64,000 nt of DNA from Panopea generosa. Taxonomy: Eukaryota > Mollusca > Bivalvia > Adapedonta > Hiatellidae. Where the stretch lies: contig CM055901.1 in NCBI GenBank assembly GCA_029582155.1, positions 57,410,740 through 57,474,739 of the forward strand, given 5' to 3'. The position numbers were made by a program, and so were the translations under genes. This document shows positions 43,951 through 55,739 of the stretch, piece by piece (the first letter of the stretch is position 1; each line of letters opens with the position of its first letter). A model generated the notes under the pieces. It was not told the DNA's origin, ran no database searches, and was given only the letters and a program-made list of their open reading frames with translations.

Positions 43951-44537
43951 GAAATGTGTCCATAGGACAGATGTCCCCTGTGATATGTTAGTAAATTTTA
44001 ATAAAAAATTAGTGAAAAAAAGGACACAACTCTTGTAAAATTAGACAGATGTTGGCAAATGACCTGTGACTATTTGTAAATAAACAATTCATGAATTTAA
44101 TTGACTGGTACCCAGTCATACTGAACTAGTCTTAATTGATGATAAACAATTTAACTAGAAATGTGTCAACATGCTATTTATTTCACCAAACATTAAGTTA
44201 TGTTCACTTGTATCAAACTTCACCAGTCCTGTAGTTTATAATTATACAGCTTCATGCCAAATATTAAAAAACATTCATAGACCCTTTCAGAAGTTATTTA
44301 TCGAAAAACCATTATTTTAACTCCTGTAAATATTGACCAACAATAACCAAAGTGGGACATGGCCAGTATTATGGGATTATATAGCTGCAAATCAAATATC
44401 AATTAATTAAATACCAAAACTCTTTCAGAAATTATTGATAGAAAAAAATGTTTTACTTTGGACGCAAGTATGCATGAATGGACAGGGGGAATGCTTAATT
44501 AATGCTGCATCACCATTTTTCAAAAGGCAGCAGCATA
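43951..44537 (+). mobile_element. Hairpin-headed repeat element
   Basis: The head TGTCC-ATA-GGACA is followed by GATGTCCCCTG. The body has two AACTAGAAATGTGTC starts (43947 and 44155) and repeated CTTTCAGAA-TTATT segments. It ends near a possible hairpin, ATGCTGC...GCAGCAT (about 44502-44534). Confidence 0.5.
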
Positions 44538-45111
44538 TATAAGTTGTTGGGAGACTTGACAATGAACATTTTGCAATACATTACTTTAAACACACACATA
44601 ACTGCAGTGGATGATGTACTGAAAACTTGTAGAATATAAGTCAAGTGTTGGAAGGGCCTGATTCATAAAATCTCAGCGTGATTACTATTGCAGACAAGGG
44701 TGAGAAGTATGCCTAGTGTAGTGATGAAATATACATCATACAAGAAAACTACAGCACCATTAAGGTTTCTAGGGAAACATATCCTTCACAGCTTGGGGCA
44801 AGAACATTTAGATTACGAGTAAGACCTTGATGATAAAGAGTGAGTATTGCTTACTTTGGAATATCTTTCAAGTTTTATGCACACTTCAGAATTGGTATCA
44901 TATCTTTTATCTTATTAATAAAACTTGTAAATATGGTGTAGTCTTTCACACTTGAAGATTTTATCCAAGTTAAGATGCTTCATCTTTATCAAAATAATAT
45001 GCAAGAGTTACAATATTTTTTTCCTCGACCTACAACAAAATTTGTTGTAAGACATTAGATTAAGTTTATTTCAACGACAATGTACAATCTTTTAGTTTGG
45101 ATTTTAGTTTA

Positions 45112-45292
45112 CACTAATTTATTTTAGCTTGAATGGAAAGAAAACTTGGAGCTTGCACAAACTAGAGTCTGCTTCCTGGATGACCTAGTACTGAGTGTTT
45201 TTTTGAGAGGCATCAGGTCGAGCTCATGCAAATCGGATCCACAACCTCTGGCCTGAGCGACCAACACACTAGTCACTACTCTACCGACCAAC
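45112..45292 (-). mobile_element. Putative tRNA-derived SINE, family C, second copy
   Basis: In the minus orientation it has an A box-like GGTAGAGTAGTGACTAGTG and a B box-like GGTTGTGGATCCGA. It then has CTGATGCCTCTCAAAAAAAC and an AGCTAAAATAAATTAG end matching the copy at 37891. Confidence 0.62.
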
Positions 45293-46489
45293 TTTTATTT
45301 TGAATTTTGATAAGCAGCCAATGTATATATATATGCTCATGTTCAGAAAAAGTTTAGATCTATTCCTTTTGATTTTGATAATAGTAACACATAGTTTATT
45401 AGCAACAAAACTGCAACTGAAGTTTTGTATCTTTTTGCACCAATAGCCTGTGCAACCTATCAAAAAGTGGATTCTAGTTACAAATTAGGTTTAAAAAGAC
45501 ACCAAATAATGGACACATTAATTGTACAATAGTAAGCAGCTTCTAACAAACACAGGAAAACGAGAAATTGAACAGAAATAATCTGGCTGTCAAATGCTGT
45601 TATTTTTGTGTATTTTGTTTAAAATGTAAGAAATAATAAAAACGATAAAATTAAGAAGCAAAGAACACAACATTATAATAAATGGTCAACAATAATTGAA
45701 AAATAACAAATTGACAAGTTCACATAATTTTCAATAAAAAAAAAATAACTTAAAAACCATACCTTCCCTAAAGACAGCATTTCTGAAATTAATTAAACAT
45801 AATGTAGAATTAAATCCTTTTAAATTCGTTTTGATGTTTTTTAGAATAAAATAATAAACACTCGAAACATATATGTAACAGCAGATTCATAATGATTACC
45901 GAAATAAAACAGTAAGTTTCAGAAGTTTGAAATTTTAGTCCATTTCCAATAACATTTGTTATGGATCGTTGATAAAACAATATATAACAATCATTTTCAT
46001 ATATATGAAAATTCAAACCTTTTGCCAAGAGCATTTGTTTAATATTGATCCTAGACGAGGATGAAATATTTATATGAAAGAAAACCAGTCTAAAGACACA
46101 TTTTTGTCTGTGTGGGGAGTTGTAATGAAAGGTTGATTATGACAACTTTTTGATGATGGTTGCTTTAAATATAAATTTTGATAAAACTTGCTATATTTAA
46201 AATCATTATATTCAAAGTAGATAATTTACAGAAACTGAATACCAAGCCCCAAGCATCATGTAAATTCAGTTTCAAAAGGAAAATTGTTGGATATTTTCTG
46301 TTTATAGTTACAGTGGCCATGTTGGATTTACAGAATGGACAGTGCAAATTTGGATTTCAGCAGTATTAATATATAGTATTAGCTCCAGTGATTTGCCCCC
46401 ATTCCAATGTCCATTTTTCCTCAATAGAGCTAAACAATTATCTTTCCTTTCTTTTATATGATATATTTTTTACAGAATATCACATAGGT

Positions 46490-46745
46490 CAAAGCCGACT
46501 ATCCATCCAGGGATCATGAGTTTCAATTCCTGCCTGGCCTCTCTCTGTGGTGATTGATATTTGACATTGCATCTCCTTGTCTTCCATCTCTCACGGCTGA
46601 TTCAAATGGTCAAGTTATAGAGCAACTCATAGAGACGCATGTCCTTCAGTACTGAATAACCTTCCAGGAATTGGTAGTTAAGCTGACAGATCGTCTCCGA
46701 GCTCTTGATTGCATAAAAATTATGCGAACTGTTCAAACAAATATA
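46490..46745 (+). mobile_element. Putative tRNA-derived SINE, family B, second copy
   Basis: It matches the element at 43245 in the B-box region (GTTTCAATTCCTGCC), in GACATTGCATCTCCTTGTC, in GGTAGTTAAGCTGACAGATC and at the GTTCAAACAAAT end. It is strongly diverged. Confidence 0.62.
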
Positions 46746-47324
46746 TAGGTGCCGGGCAACAGTTATCAGACAAGAAATAACCGGACAGTTTTAAATAACG
46801 GTACATTCATCAGAGAAGACACCATGATACTTGTACTTGTGTACACATGTATACCCATATGATGACAAGATCAAAAAGCTGTCATGATAAAAAAAATCCA
46901 TTTAATGGACAATTCTAACACCACAATCAATATAGCAGGTACTTAAATAAAGTCAGTGAATTATATTTAGTTGCCTTGCTCATTACTGATGCTGTCATGT
47001 CCAATAACTAGTCCTATAATCTGTCAAGCTTGCTTTAGTCATGTTAGTTTCATTAAAAAAAAAAAGTACTGTGAAAAGAAATAAATGATACATCATACAT
47101 GGAATGGTATCAGACTTTGCAGTCAGTGGTAATCGGACTATCCTTCAAATATACAAAGGAGAGGTCCATATTTGGAAATTATCAGCTGACATTTACCATG
47201 TTTGCTAAAAGTTCCTATACAAATGTAATTAAGTGTGCAAGAAGTTGCATCATGAATACTTTAGCCAAGCTGATGTGAGAAGTCACCACGTAATTACTTG
47301 ACTGGTGAATATGCAACAATTTCT

Positions 47325-47577
47325 CAGTCATATTGCAACGGTGTCTAATTGAGCCATGTCTGTGTAGTATTATGCAACAGACACATGCTATGAATGATAC
47401 CCCACCCAGTCACATTATACTGGCACTGGGCCGACCAGGCAACTATCCTCTTAATGCTGAACACCAACTGAGGAATCTTCTATAACCATTTTTCAAGTCT
47501 TTGGTATGACCTTGTCAGGGGTCAAACCCACAACCTTCCACATGCGAGGCCGATTCTCTATCGCAAGACCACGCTGC
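47325..47577 (-). mobile_element. SINE family A, diverged copy
   Basis: Minus-strand copy with a recognisable body and a degraded head (CATGCGAGGCCGATTCTCTA in plus orientation). It sits immediately before the hairpin-headed 165-bp array at 47599. Confidence 0.8.
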
Positions 47578-47598
47578 AGTATGCTACTAAACAATAAG

Positions 47599-49335
47599 GG
47601 GCCAGAGTGGCCCTAAATCACTCACCTGTGGCAGAGGAGACAATGCCAAAGACAACAATTTTTGCTGAGTGTTCATAAATTCATATACATGTAATGCAAT
47701 TTTTGTTGATTCAAGGATCATAATACCTGACATTAATTATCCAATTTGGCCAGTTCAAAAACTTGTCCAAGATATTATGGTAACATATACAACTGTGTAA
47801 TGAAGATCAAATACAAACTGTCAGTACTAGATTATACACATCAAATACACATAAATTTTGACAATTCAAGGGTCACAACTCTGATAATATTTATCCGATT
47901 GGCCAGTTCAAGAACTTGTTCAATATTTTATGGTTACAATATTATATGTACTGTGCAAGTCTATCAAATATTAAAATTTCAACGATAACTGAAGGTGCTA
48001 GATGCACACAAGGTCAAATAACACAAGTTTTGACACTTCAAAGGTCGTGTAAATATGTTAAATGTTTCGATTTTTATGCGGCAAGAAACATATTTTTTTT
48101 TAGTAATTTTACTAATTCTATGTGTTTTAAATGCATTCTAATTTTTTTTTCAATTGTAAAATATGAAATATTTGTGTGTATGTGTTCATTTTTATTTTCC
48201 TTCCCTTTGCAACATTTGGAGACCGCCGTTTGTGTTTACATCAACAACCATGGCCAATTTAATTTCTTTCGGCTTTTCAATAGAACTAGTACCATAATTT
48301 TAAATTAAAGTAAGGACAAGTTGCTTTTGGTCTGGAAAAGTAGATTTTAGAAATAAAAAGTTAATGTAATGGCCTGCTGTGACAATAGTTATTCGATTAG
48401 ACCAGTTGAAGAACTAGTCAAAGATATTACGATTACTACTGTGCTATGTTAGTTTGATTACATAAAGTGAAAGCTGTCAGTACTAGAATGCACAAAAAGT
48501 CAAATAATGCAATTTTTGACAATTAAAGGGCCATAACTCAGACATTCATTACCCAATTTGGCCAGTTCTGGTTATATAATTATTAAATGGGTAAGTTTGG
48601 TGAGAATCAAATGAAAAATACTGGTGCTAGAGTGCACACAAGGTGAAATAGAGCAATTTTTAATGTTTCAAAGGCCACAACTCTGGCATTAATAATTTGA
48701 TTGGGCCAGTTCAAGAACTTGTCCCGAGATATTATGGTTATATAGATAATGTGTAAGTTTAGTGAGAATCAAATGAAAAATGGGGTTGCTGGAGTGCACA
48801 CACGGTCAAATAGTGCATTTTTTAATGTTTCAAGGGCCACAACTCTGGCATTAATAATTTGATTGGGCCAGTTCAAGTACTTGTCCGAGATATTATGGTT
48901 ATATGTATAATGTGTAAGTTAAGTGAGAATCAAATGAAAAATGGGGTTGCTGGAGTGCACACATGGTCAAAAAGTGCATTTTTTAATGTTTCAAGGGCCA
49001 TCAACTCTGGCATTAATATTCGATTTGGCCAGTTCAAGTACTTGTCCGAGATATTATGGTTATATAAATAATGTGTAAGTTAAGTGAAAATCAAATGAAA
49101 AATGGGGTTGCTGGAGTGCACACTGTTAAATAGTGCATTTTTTAATGTTTCAAGGGCCACAACTCTGGCATTAATAATTTGATTGGGCCATTTCAAGAAC
49201 TTGTCCGAGATATTATGGTTATATAAATAATGTGTAAGTTAAGTGAGAATCAAATGAAAAATTGGGTTGCTGGAGTGCACACACTGTCAAATAGTGCATT
49301 ATTTAATGTTTCAAGGGCCATCAACTCTGACATTA
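47599..49335 (+). repeat. Hairpin-headed element with ~165-bp tandem units
   Basis: It begins GGGCC-AGAGT-GGCCC. About nine to ten units follow with CAAGGGCCACAACTCTGGCA, TTGGCCAGTTCAAGAACTTG and GAGATATTATGGTTATAT. The last units (48650-49335) are the most alike, and earlier ones are diverged. It is non-coding. Confidence 0.85.
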
Positions 49336-51431
49336 ATTATCCCAAATGTAGCCACATGATCATTGGACAGAGAGGAATATAAGTATCTTACATGGATTGG
49401 GAGTTACCCACAAAATTTCTATTTGAACTTAAAAACCCATTTAAGATTATTTTTCTAACATACCAATAACATTGAATATTTATTTTAACTTTGAATTACT
49501 TAAATTTTTTTAAGACATCATAAATGTGTCAACTTCGCAGCAGGATAGGATGAGGGCATGGAGGGGGTGTAGGATGAAAATTCTGTACCTAGTAAGAATA
49601 CGTGGAAATCTTTATCAAGTATGCATAGGACAGAGGTGAGTGTGTGAGATGTAGCCACATGATCCCCCCCCTCCCCCATTTCATGAAATCAAAATCAAGA
49701 CCAAAAAAAACTATAACTCCAGACAAATAGGCAGTTATACAAGTAACAATACTAGAAATTGGAATCAAATATTTTGACGAATCAAGTCAGAAAATGGCTA
49801 CAATATTTGCTATAGGTATTTTAAGTTCCAGCAGTATAGGATCCAGATACCTTGACCTGCTTAAAGATTTATGACTACCACGGTACTTTTGCCTGTATTA
49901 GATTAATACTTTCTAGCATAATGCCCACCTGGTTTTTATTAGATATAAGAAGCCAATATGTTAACATAGCCACAAAGAACTGTTACATTATTTCACAAGA
50001 ATCTTGTTTTCGCTCCGTAATAAAAACAAAAACATTTCAGATTATTGAGAGAGTTATACAAAAATAGAAATAGAATGCTATTTTTTTTTCTGTCAATAAA
50101 AATATGTTTTATTTTTCTTCATAACTAGCTATGCAGGTCTTTGTTGTTTTTAAATGTTGTTAACCAAGCAGTGTTTACAGATTTATAAATGATTAATGTA
50201 TTCTGTACTGTATATTTTAATTAAATGACTTAATTATAGACCCTAGGAGCTGGGTGTTTTTTGACAAGAGTTATAATAATGATTTATAATAATAACTATT
50301 GTTACAATTTTTTAGAAGTCATAAATACATTTAAAATCCCATTAAGTTGTGCAATTTTTGAATGGAGGTAATTAGAATGATCATTTTGTTACGGAATTTT
50401 GCAATTTTATAAAAATAATCTTATGAATATGATATAAAATTGGTATGGTTTAAAGTGTATCAAAATATATATGAAATAAAATTTTTAAGTAACAAAGACA
50501 TTTTTTTCTTGCTAACAATAAATTTCATGAACCAATACACCATACCTTCCAGCTGATGCGAAAACTTGGAGACGTCATACAAACGAAATTTGAATAGAGC
50601 TATATTGAACAAAAGTTATTGATGCATGAAATCCAGGAACAGCTGTCGTGTGCCCTCAGTCATGTATAGAATAAATTATATCCCAGTGGTCTTTGTTACA
50701 ACGTAGCTACTGATACATGTATTAATAGAAAACATCTAACGCCTGAATATTGGTAATATAAAACACTGCCCTATCTCCAGAAGGCTACCATGTCGTCCAT
50801 CTCATTAAAAATTGATAAATGTACAGCTATATTATCTCTCCACTATGCAGTAGAAGTGTATTCAACATTCAAGGATTTCTTCTCTATATAAATACAATCC
50901 TTATTAGACGAGTCCAACATCATATGAGTGAAAATACTGCTTTTATCAATTTAACAGAATATATATCTGTATAATAAATCCTAGTATAACAAATCAACAG
51001 CATAAACTGAAATATATAATCGCTGTTGGATGGATTTCAATACAAAATCAATTCTTTCTTTTGATAAAAACAGTTAAATGTACAAAACATGCCGAGTATG
51101 TCAATACCTATATCTTGAAATCTCAACATTTAAATACACATTTCCACCACGTGTGTGTGTAAGAGTTGTGTATTGCAAAAACATCAATGTCTGCTACTGT
51201 CTGGGAAACACTGCATCAATAATACCACGGTAAGCTGCTTAACTGAGAATGATGTTGCCGTGTACACGGAATATGACAAGACGTATTACATACATATCAT
51301 ATCATTAGAATCCATTGGGTTTGAATTTCTAATCAAAAAATTACTCCGGTAAGGAGACGTGCGTATAACCGTCTTACTGAAAATCCATTGTAAAAGTTCT
51401 AAGAAATATATAAAATTATAAATTGACTGAC

Positions 51432-51437
51432 CTGCAT
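51432..51437 (-). CDS. Possible ELAV first coding exon (last two codons, ATG CAG)
   Basis: On the minus strand CAGATGCAG|GTCAGT is a good 5' splice site preceded by an ATG. Joining ATG-CAG (phase 0) to the exon at 39215 would give [15 protein letters not shown]. The frame is open upstream for about 35 codons to a TGA but has no other ATG, so the remainder of this exon would be 5' UTR. The support is only the splice-site match, the matching phase and a position facing the AGBL4 first exon. The intron would be 12.2 kb. The alternative is that this is a chance donor and translation starts at MDHS in the next exon. The true extent of the exon cannot be read from sequence alone. Confidence 0.35.
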
Positions 51438-52230
51438 CTGCGCAAACGGATTCTGGTAAACAAACGGGAGGCTGTTCAGAGGAAGAATTTTGAATGTTGG
51501 GTGGTTATTCCTGCCAAAAAACTGGCGAACTAAAACTCAAAAACATAGGAACTAAACTGACTAATAGAACGTCTACTGCATGAGTGATGAAACCTTTTAC
51601 TACATGACCCTTTCAATATTTTTGTGGGAGGGCCCAAGTAGCTACCAGCTGCCGACAGTAACCAATCAAAACGTCCCGTTCTGGTAAATGGCACGCGTCG
51701 ATCGACACGCTGTGTAATCGAATAAATAAAGTTGCCCTGAGCTCTGATCTATTTTATGGTTGCATAAACAAATATTTTAAGTAAGTTTTCCCAAAGTTTG
51801 AAGCATTAACGCTGTTGAATAGGTTATCGATACGATGTATTTATCAACACCCCGCAGCCATGGTGCTAGTCAAGTTTTGTATTCATTCTTCTTTCTTCTT
51901 ATTCAAATAGATACAGAAAATTCAATGTTTACATAATAGCAATTTACAGTCGATAAACACACGTCATTTCAATTTTGTGTAATTGACAATTAACGGGTAT
52001 TTAGGTACTACAAGAGAAAAGATGGACAATTAAAAAATCAACAAAGACGCCGAGAAAACGACAGATGGTCCAATGATCCGAGACAGAAGCTAATTGGCGT
52101 TCCCGTTGTCTTGCACATGCTTGGACAGATTTTTGCATACTGTTGTTATTATTTAAGTAGGTAAACGTGCCATTAATAATTCTGCACGATAAAAAGAAGA
52201 GATAGAAAGAAAGAAAAGATAATAAGAAAA

Positions 52231-52233
<3 letters not shown>

Positions 52234-52282
<49 letters not shown>
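52234..52282. repeat. (GA)n microsatellite
   Basis: About 20 or more GA units with a few interruptions, roughly 0.8 kb upstream of the presumed ELAV first exon. The Ser/Leu-rich ORFs read from it are artefacts. Confidence 0.95.
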
Positions 52283-52604
52283 TAGAGAGGGGGTAGGGGC
52301 GAGAACGCGCTTTTTGTTTTGTTTTTCGGATGGAGAATATAATTTATGTTGTAATATAATTTCAATAAATATTTCAAATGAATAAAAAACATAGAAAAAC
52401 GCGTTATTTAGTAACCAGATTGCCTCATCACCTGGTTTAGAATCATGATATAGCAAGTACTCGCTATTAAGAAAATACTGATATTTTTTACTTTATATCA
52501 TATTCAATGGGAAATCTATTCAAATGGTGTAATAAAAAGAAACCACAAAAAAAAAAGTTTCGTTAAAATGGGAGTTTGGTGTATTTGATTACCGTATCTA
52601 ATAT

Positions 52605-52628
52605 GAACAGAACAGAACTGTTCTGTTC
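52605..52628. repeat. 11-bp inverted repeat with AA spacer
   Basis: GAACAGAACAG-AA-CTGTTCTGTTC. It lies in the intergenic region between ELAV and AGBL4. Confidence 0.95.
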
Positions 52629-52887
52629 TTCTAATATGATAAAAAAAAGATACCACATCCTTTCGCTCAAACATGCATGTATACGAAAAATATAAATTTA
52701 AAGAAGATATTTTAATTAAGACCAACTGTAAACGACTATATTGGCTAAATCGGCCACCACCAACTGAGTGCAAACTTGTTTAATTAATTAGATCAACATG
52801 TCTCCGTTATAGTTCTACATCGATCGTAGTCGATAAAGGTACTTTCAATAGTTAAAGTCATTTCATAACTAAGATTGTATATAGTAG

Positions 52888-52917
52888 CAAAGAATTTTAG
52901 AATTCTAAAATTCTTTG
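52888..52917. repeat. 30-bp perfect palindrome
   Basis: CAAAGAATTTTAGAA followed by its exact reverse complement, with no loop. ATAGTAG occurs immediately on both sides. Confidence 0.95.
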
Positions 52918-55081
52918 ATAGTAGGTAAGTATATCATAACATTTTTTTACATATTTAATAAGATCCAAGAAGTTATATAGAGAAGTCCTTGCTAGATCTA
53001 ATTAGTTAGCTCGATTACTGGGTAAGCTTACGTTTGTTGAAGTCTATTTCCGGCATGGGGACAACAATTATTACTGGTTGTTGTTTATGTGAGGTCAGTT
53101 TAGGAACGAACCCCACTCTTCGCTTTTAAACGAGATCTGCGAAAGTAGTTTAATGTTATGGGTTTAAAGAGAGTGAATTAATTATGGGCGGGGTGGGTAG
53201 GTAATTATAAACATGGGTAACTGCAATACCACGAGTTACATCTACCGTAGTGCACTATTTTCAACTTATAAAACAACTAATTTTAGGTGTATTCGATCAC
53301 ACGTTATATGTTTGGACCGGTGATGAATAAATTACACAACTTTACAAGTTTTATAGTAATAAACAATTACGCTCATTTTCGTATTACACTGACGTAGGCC
53401 CATCCAACGTGGTCTATCCAACATACACAATAAAATATTGATTATTATGGCGGGTAGCTAAGATGACTATGTTAGTAAGAAAAAAAAGAGAGAATGGAAT
53501 ATATTTCATAGGCTGAATTAGGAGTCTCAGTGGAGGTAGAGGGGTTCAGTGCATATTTTTCTTTTAAAAATCTGAAGAGTGGTTCCACAATGTTCCATGG
53601 GTGGTGGGGTTCATTAAACTTTTTTTCTCTGAAACTGGTAACTGCTGTATTATTAAAGAAAGTTAGGACAGAGGGATGGGACAGGGTGGCTGACCACTTT
53701 CTATCCGTCTGATACCCGCCAGTGTACTGTAGGCCTATCTATACACATTTTTCTGGGAAGTAGATCCTTGCTACTGTGTACAGTGATTTTAAGAATGCTC
53801 GAACGAAATGCCTGCGTATTATTTGTATAAAAATCGGTTGGTGCCTAGTCATGTTATAGTTTATATTTAATTGACTATATGGGGCCATGCACTTCACAAG
53901 CGGCTTCGGAGCGCATCCCCCAGGCCCTTGTCGGTGTCGGCTGCATCCATAATTTATTCAGCATAATCATTGAAAAGGAACATATTGTCACTCATTTTTA
54001 TATACAAAGCGCACAATATGTGTAATTTGGTATATAACGACACACAGTGTTAACACAAACAACGTGAACCACATGGCAAAATCCGACAGGCGTTTTGACG
54101 CGTGACCCCTCGTCGAGTCTCAGTATTCAGTCTGTGATGCCTGGCAACCGAAATACAGTTCATAAGTTTTTACACATACCCAACACAACAACCAACGAAC
54201 AAAACATACCTGTTTATTTTTTCGCTAATGTAGAATCCAAATGACTTCTAATTCAAACTCTTGTCTGTGCGAGTGTTAAACAAACAAAAGAGAGGCATAA
54301 AATTACAGAGATGCCAGAATTATGGAACCAAAGAAAATGGCGTGCTCATCGGCTTTAGAAAAAAAATCTAGATGTCCGTGTTTGTCTTTCCACGAATGAA
54401 CAAAAGAGTCACCAGAACGAAAAAGTAAACCACAGAAAACAGAACTACACAGAAAGTTCTAATAAATAGTATAAAGAAATCAAACAAGGCGTGTTATAAG
54501 AGCTACAACGAGAACTCAAATCAATACACCGCCATCTGAAACCAAAATAAGTCATGAATATTCATAATTTCAAATGCCGCGTATGAATAAATCTATTAAT
54601 ATTTAAAGCGTAATTATATTAGCACACCTAATATAATAGTCCATGGAATTTACAGTTTTTGAAACAATGTTAATCAAGGACACCTACAATTGGCTATCAT
54701 TGCTACATATTGTATGTGTTGAAAACTATTTTAAAAAATGCATTTAGAACCAAATTGCACACATTGGAACTGAAATGGCGGGAAATTCGATAGACAAATT
54801 TCCTTTTAGCAGTCTAAAAATATTTGATAATAGGTATGTCTGTATGATAGTTTATAAGAAACAGTTACTTAATTTATCATAAAACCTTAGTAGAGAATAG
54901 CGATTTCTAATACAGTATGTTTATTTTTCTACTAAATATTCACCTAACTGTTGGTCATTTACATAGACTGGCATATATTGTCCTACTTGATCATACAGGC
55001 GCTGAATATTATGTTCAATAAGCGTTTAAAGATCACGAACAGAGCGTTTAATAACCAGTCGAGTGTTGATGGGAACCAAAC

Positions 55082-55106
55082 ATGGCGGACAAGAAGCCTG
55101 ACTCTG
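55082..55106 (+). CDS. AGBL4: AGBL4/CCP6-like carboxypeptidase, probable first coding exon
   Basis: ATG GCG GAC AAG AAG CCT GAC TCT G encodes MADKKPDS plus one base, in a good start context (AAACATGGCG). It is followed by GTTTGT as a possible, somewhat weak, 5' splice site. The single leftover base fits the next exon, which opens with GC and needs exactly one base to complete its first codon. The joined N-terminus would read MADKKPDSG-SESDSTDEP, a short acidic and polar leader comparable to the unconserved leader of CCP6 proteins. It is the only suitable phase-1 ATG exon I noticed between the ELAV 5' end and 59229. Without RNA evidence it remains a prediction, and unspliced the frame stops six codons further on. 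Confidence 0.5.
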
Positions 55107-55739
55107 GTTTGTTTACGGTTGCCTAGATGCATATTTGAGATAATTTCAGATTAAAAAAATATTTTTTACAATACCAGTTTTATAATTTCTACATCATACA
55201 CACAGAGCAATCGTATGAAACATAAGTAGCACCATTTTATTGTATGTTGAACACAATGAACTATACATTTTTTACTTGGTCAATAGTGCTGTTCGCGAAT
55301 CCGCTTCGTTTCTTCCCTTTCAAATTCACGTTTGGGGGCCCAGGGGCAATTCCAAGGAAAGTTCGTAGGCATTTTTAATCACAGAATATTGAAGACGCCT
55401 TGTGGGATATTTTTTTTAATGTTAAGTACTATATATCCTCACACAATTATCCAATCGGTCCATAAAGCGCAGGTCGGATTTATAAAGCAATGTATGGTTA
55501 CCTTGGAAAACCACCGTTGTGGCACTATCTGGAATGGAATCTAGGTCATGGTTGCTCCATGTAAATGATCTAGACTACTGCAACTCATCCACAAACTAAT
55601 ATGTAACCTTTTCTTTAAGTACTATTAAAGCATACGTGTCTCCAAGGCAATACTTTAGTGTATAAAACGGGTACATGACAAGTCCTCAAGAGACAATTCG
55701 TCCCACATTTCTTCTTCTCCCTATACTGAGCTGGGCTCT

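Larger units (their letters stand above)
51438..55081. promoter_or_regulatory. Intergenic region between divergent ELAV and AGBL4 genes; candidate shared promoter
   Basis: About 3.6 kb separates the two presumed first exons. It has a (GA)n tract (52234-52282), a 30-bp perfect palindrome (52888-52917), an inverted repeat (52605-52628) and a locally CpG-richer stretch near 53895-54125. No TATA box or other defined element could be assigned. The promoter role is inferred from gene orientation only. Confidence 0.4.

Noticed and set aside
47916-48308. 130-aa plus-strand ORF
   Set aside because: It overlaps the 165-bp repeat element, has low-complexity composition and no recognisable domain.
52001-52456. 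151-aa ORF with a Ser-Leu run
   Set aside because: Translation of the (GA)n microsatellite; no conserved sequence outside it.
53896-53953. Minus-strand ATG with codon-like sequence (MDAADTDKG...) in the CpG-richer patch, as an alternative ELAV first exon
   Set aside because: The only nearby donor leaves phase 2, which creates a stop when joined to the exon at 39215.
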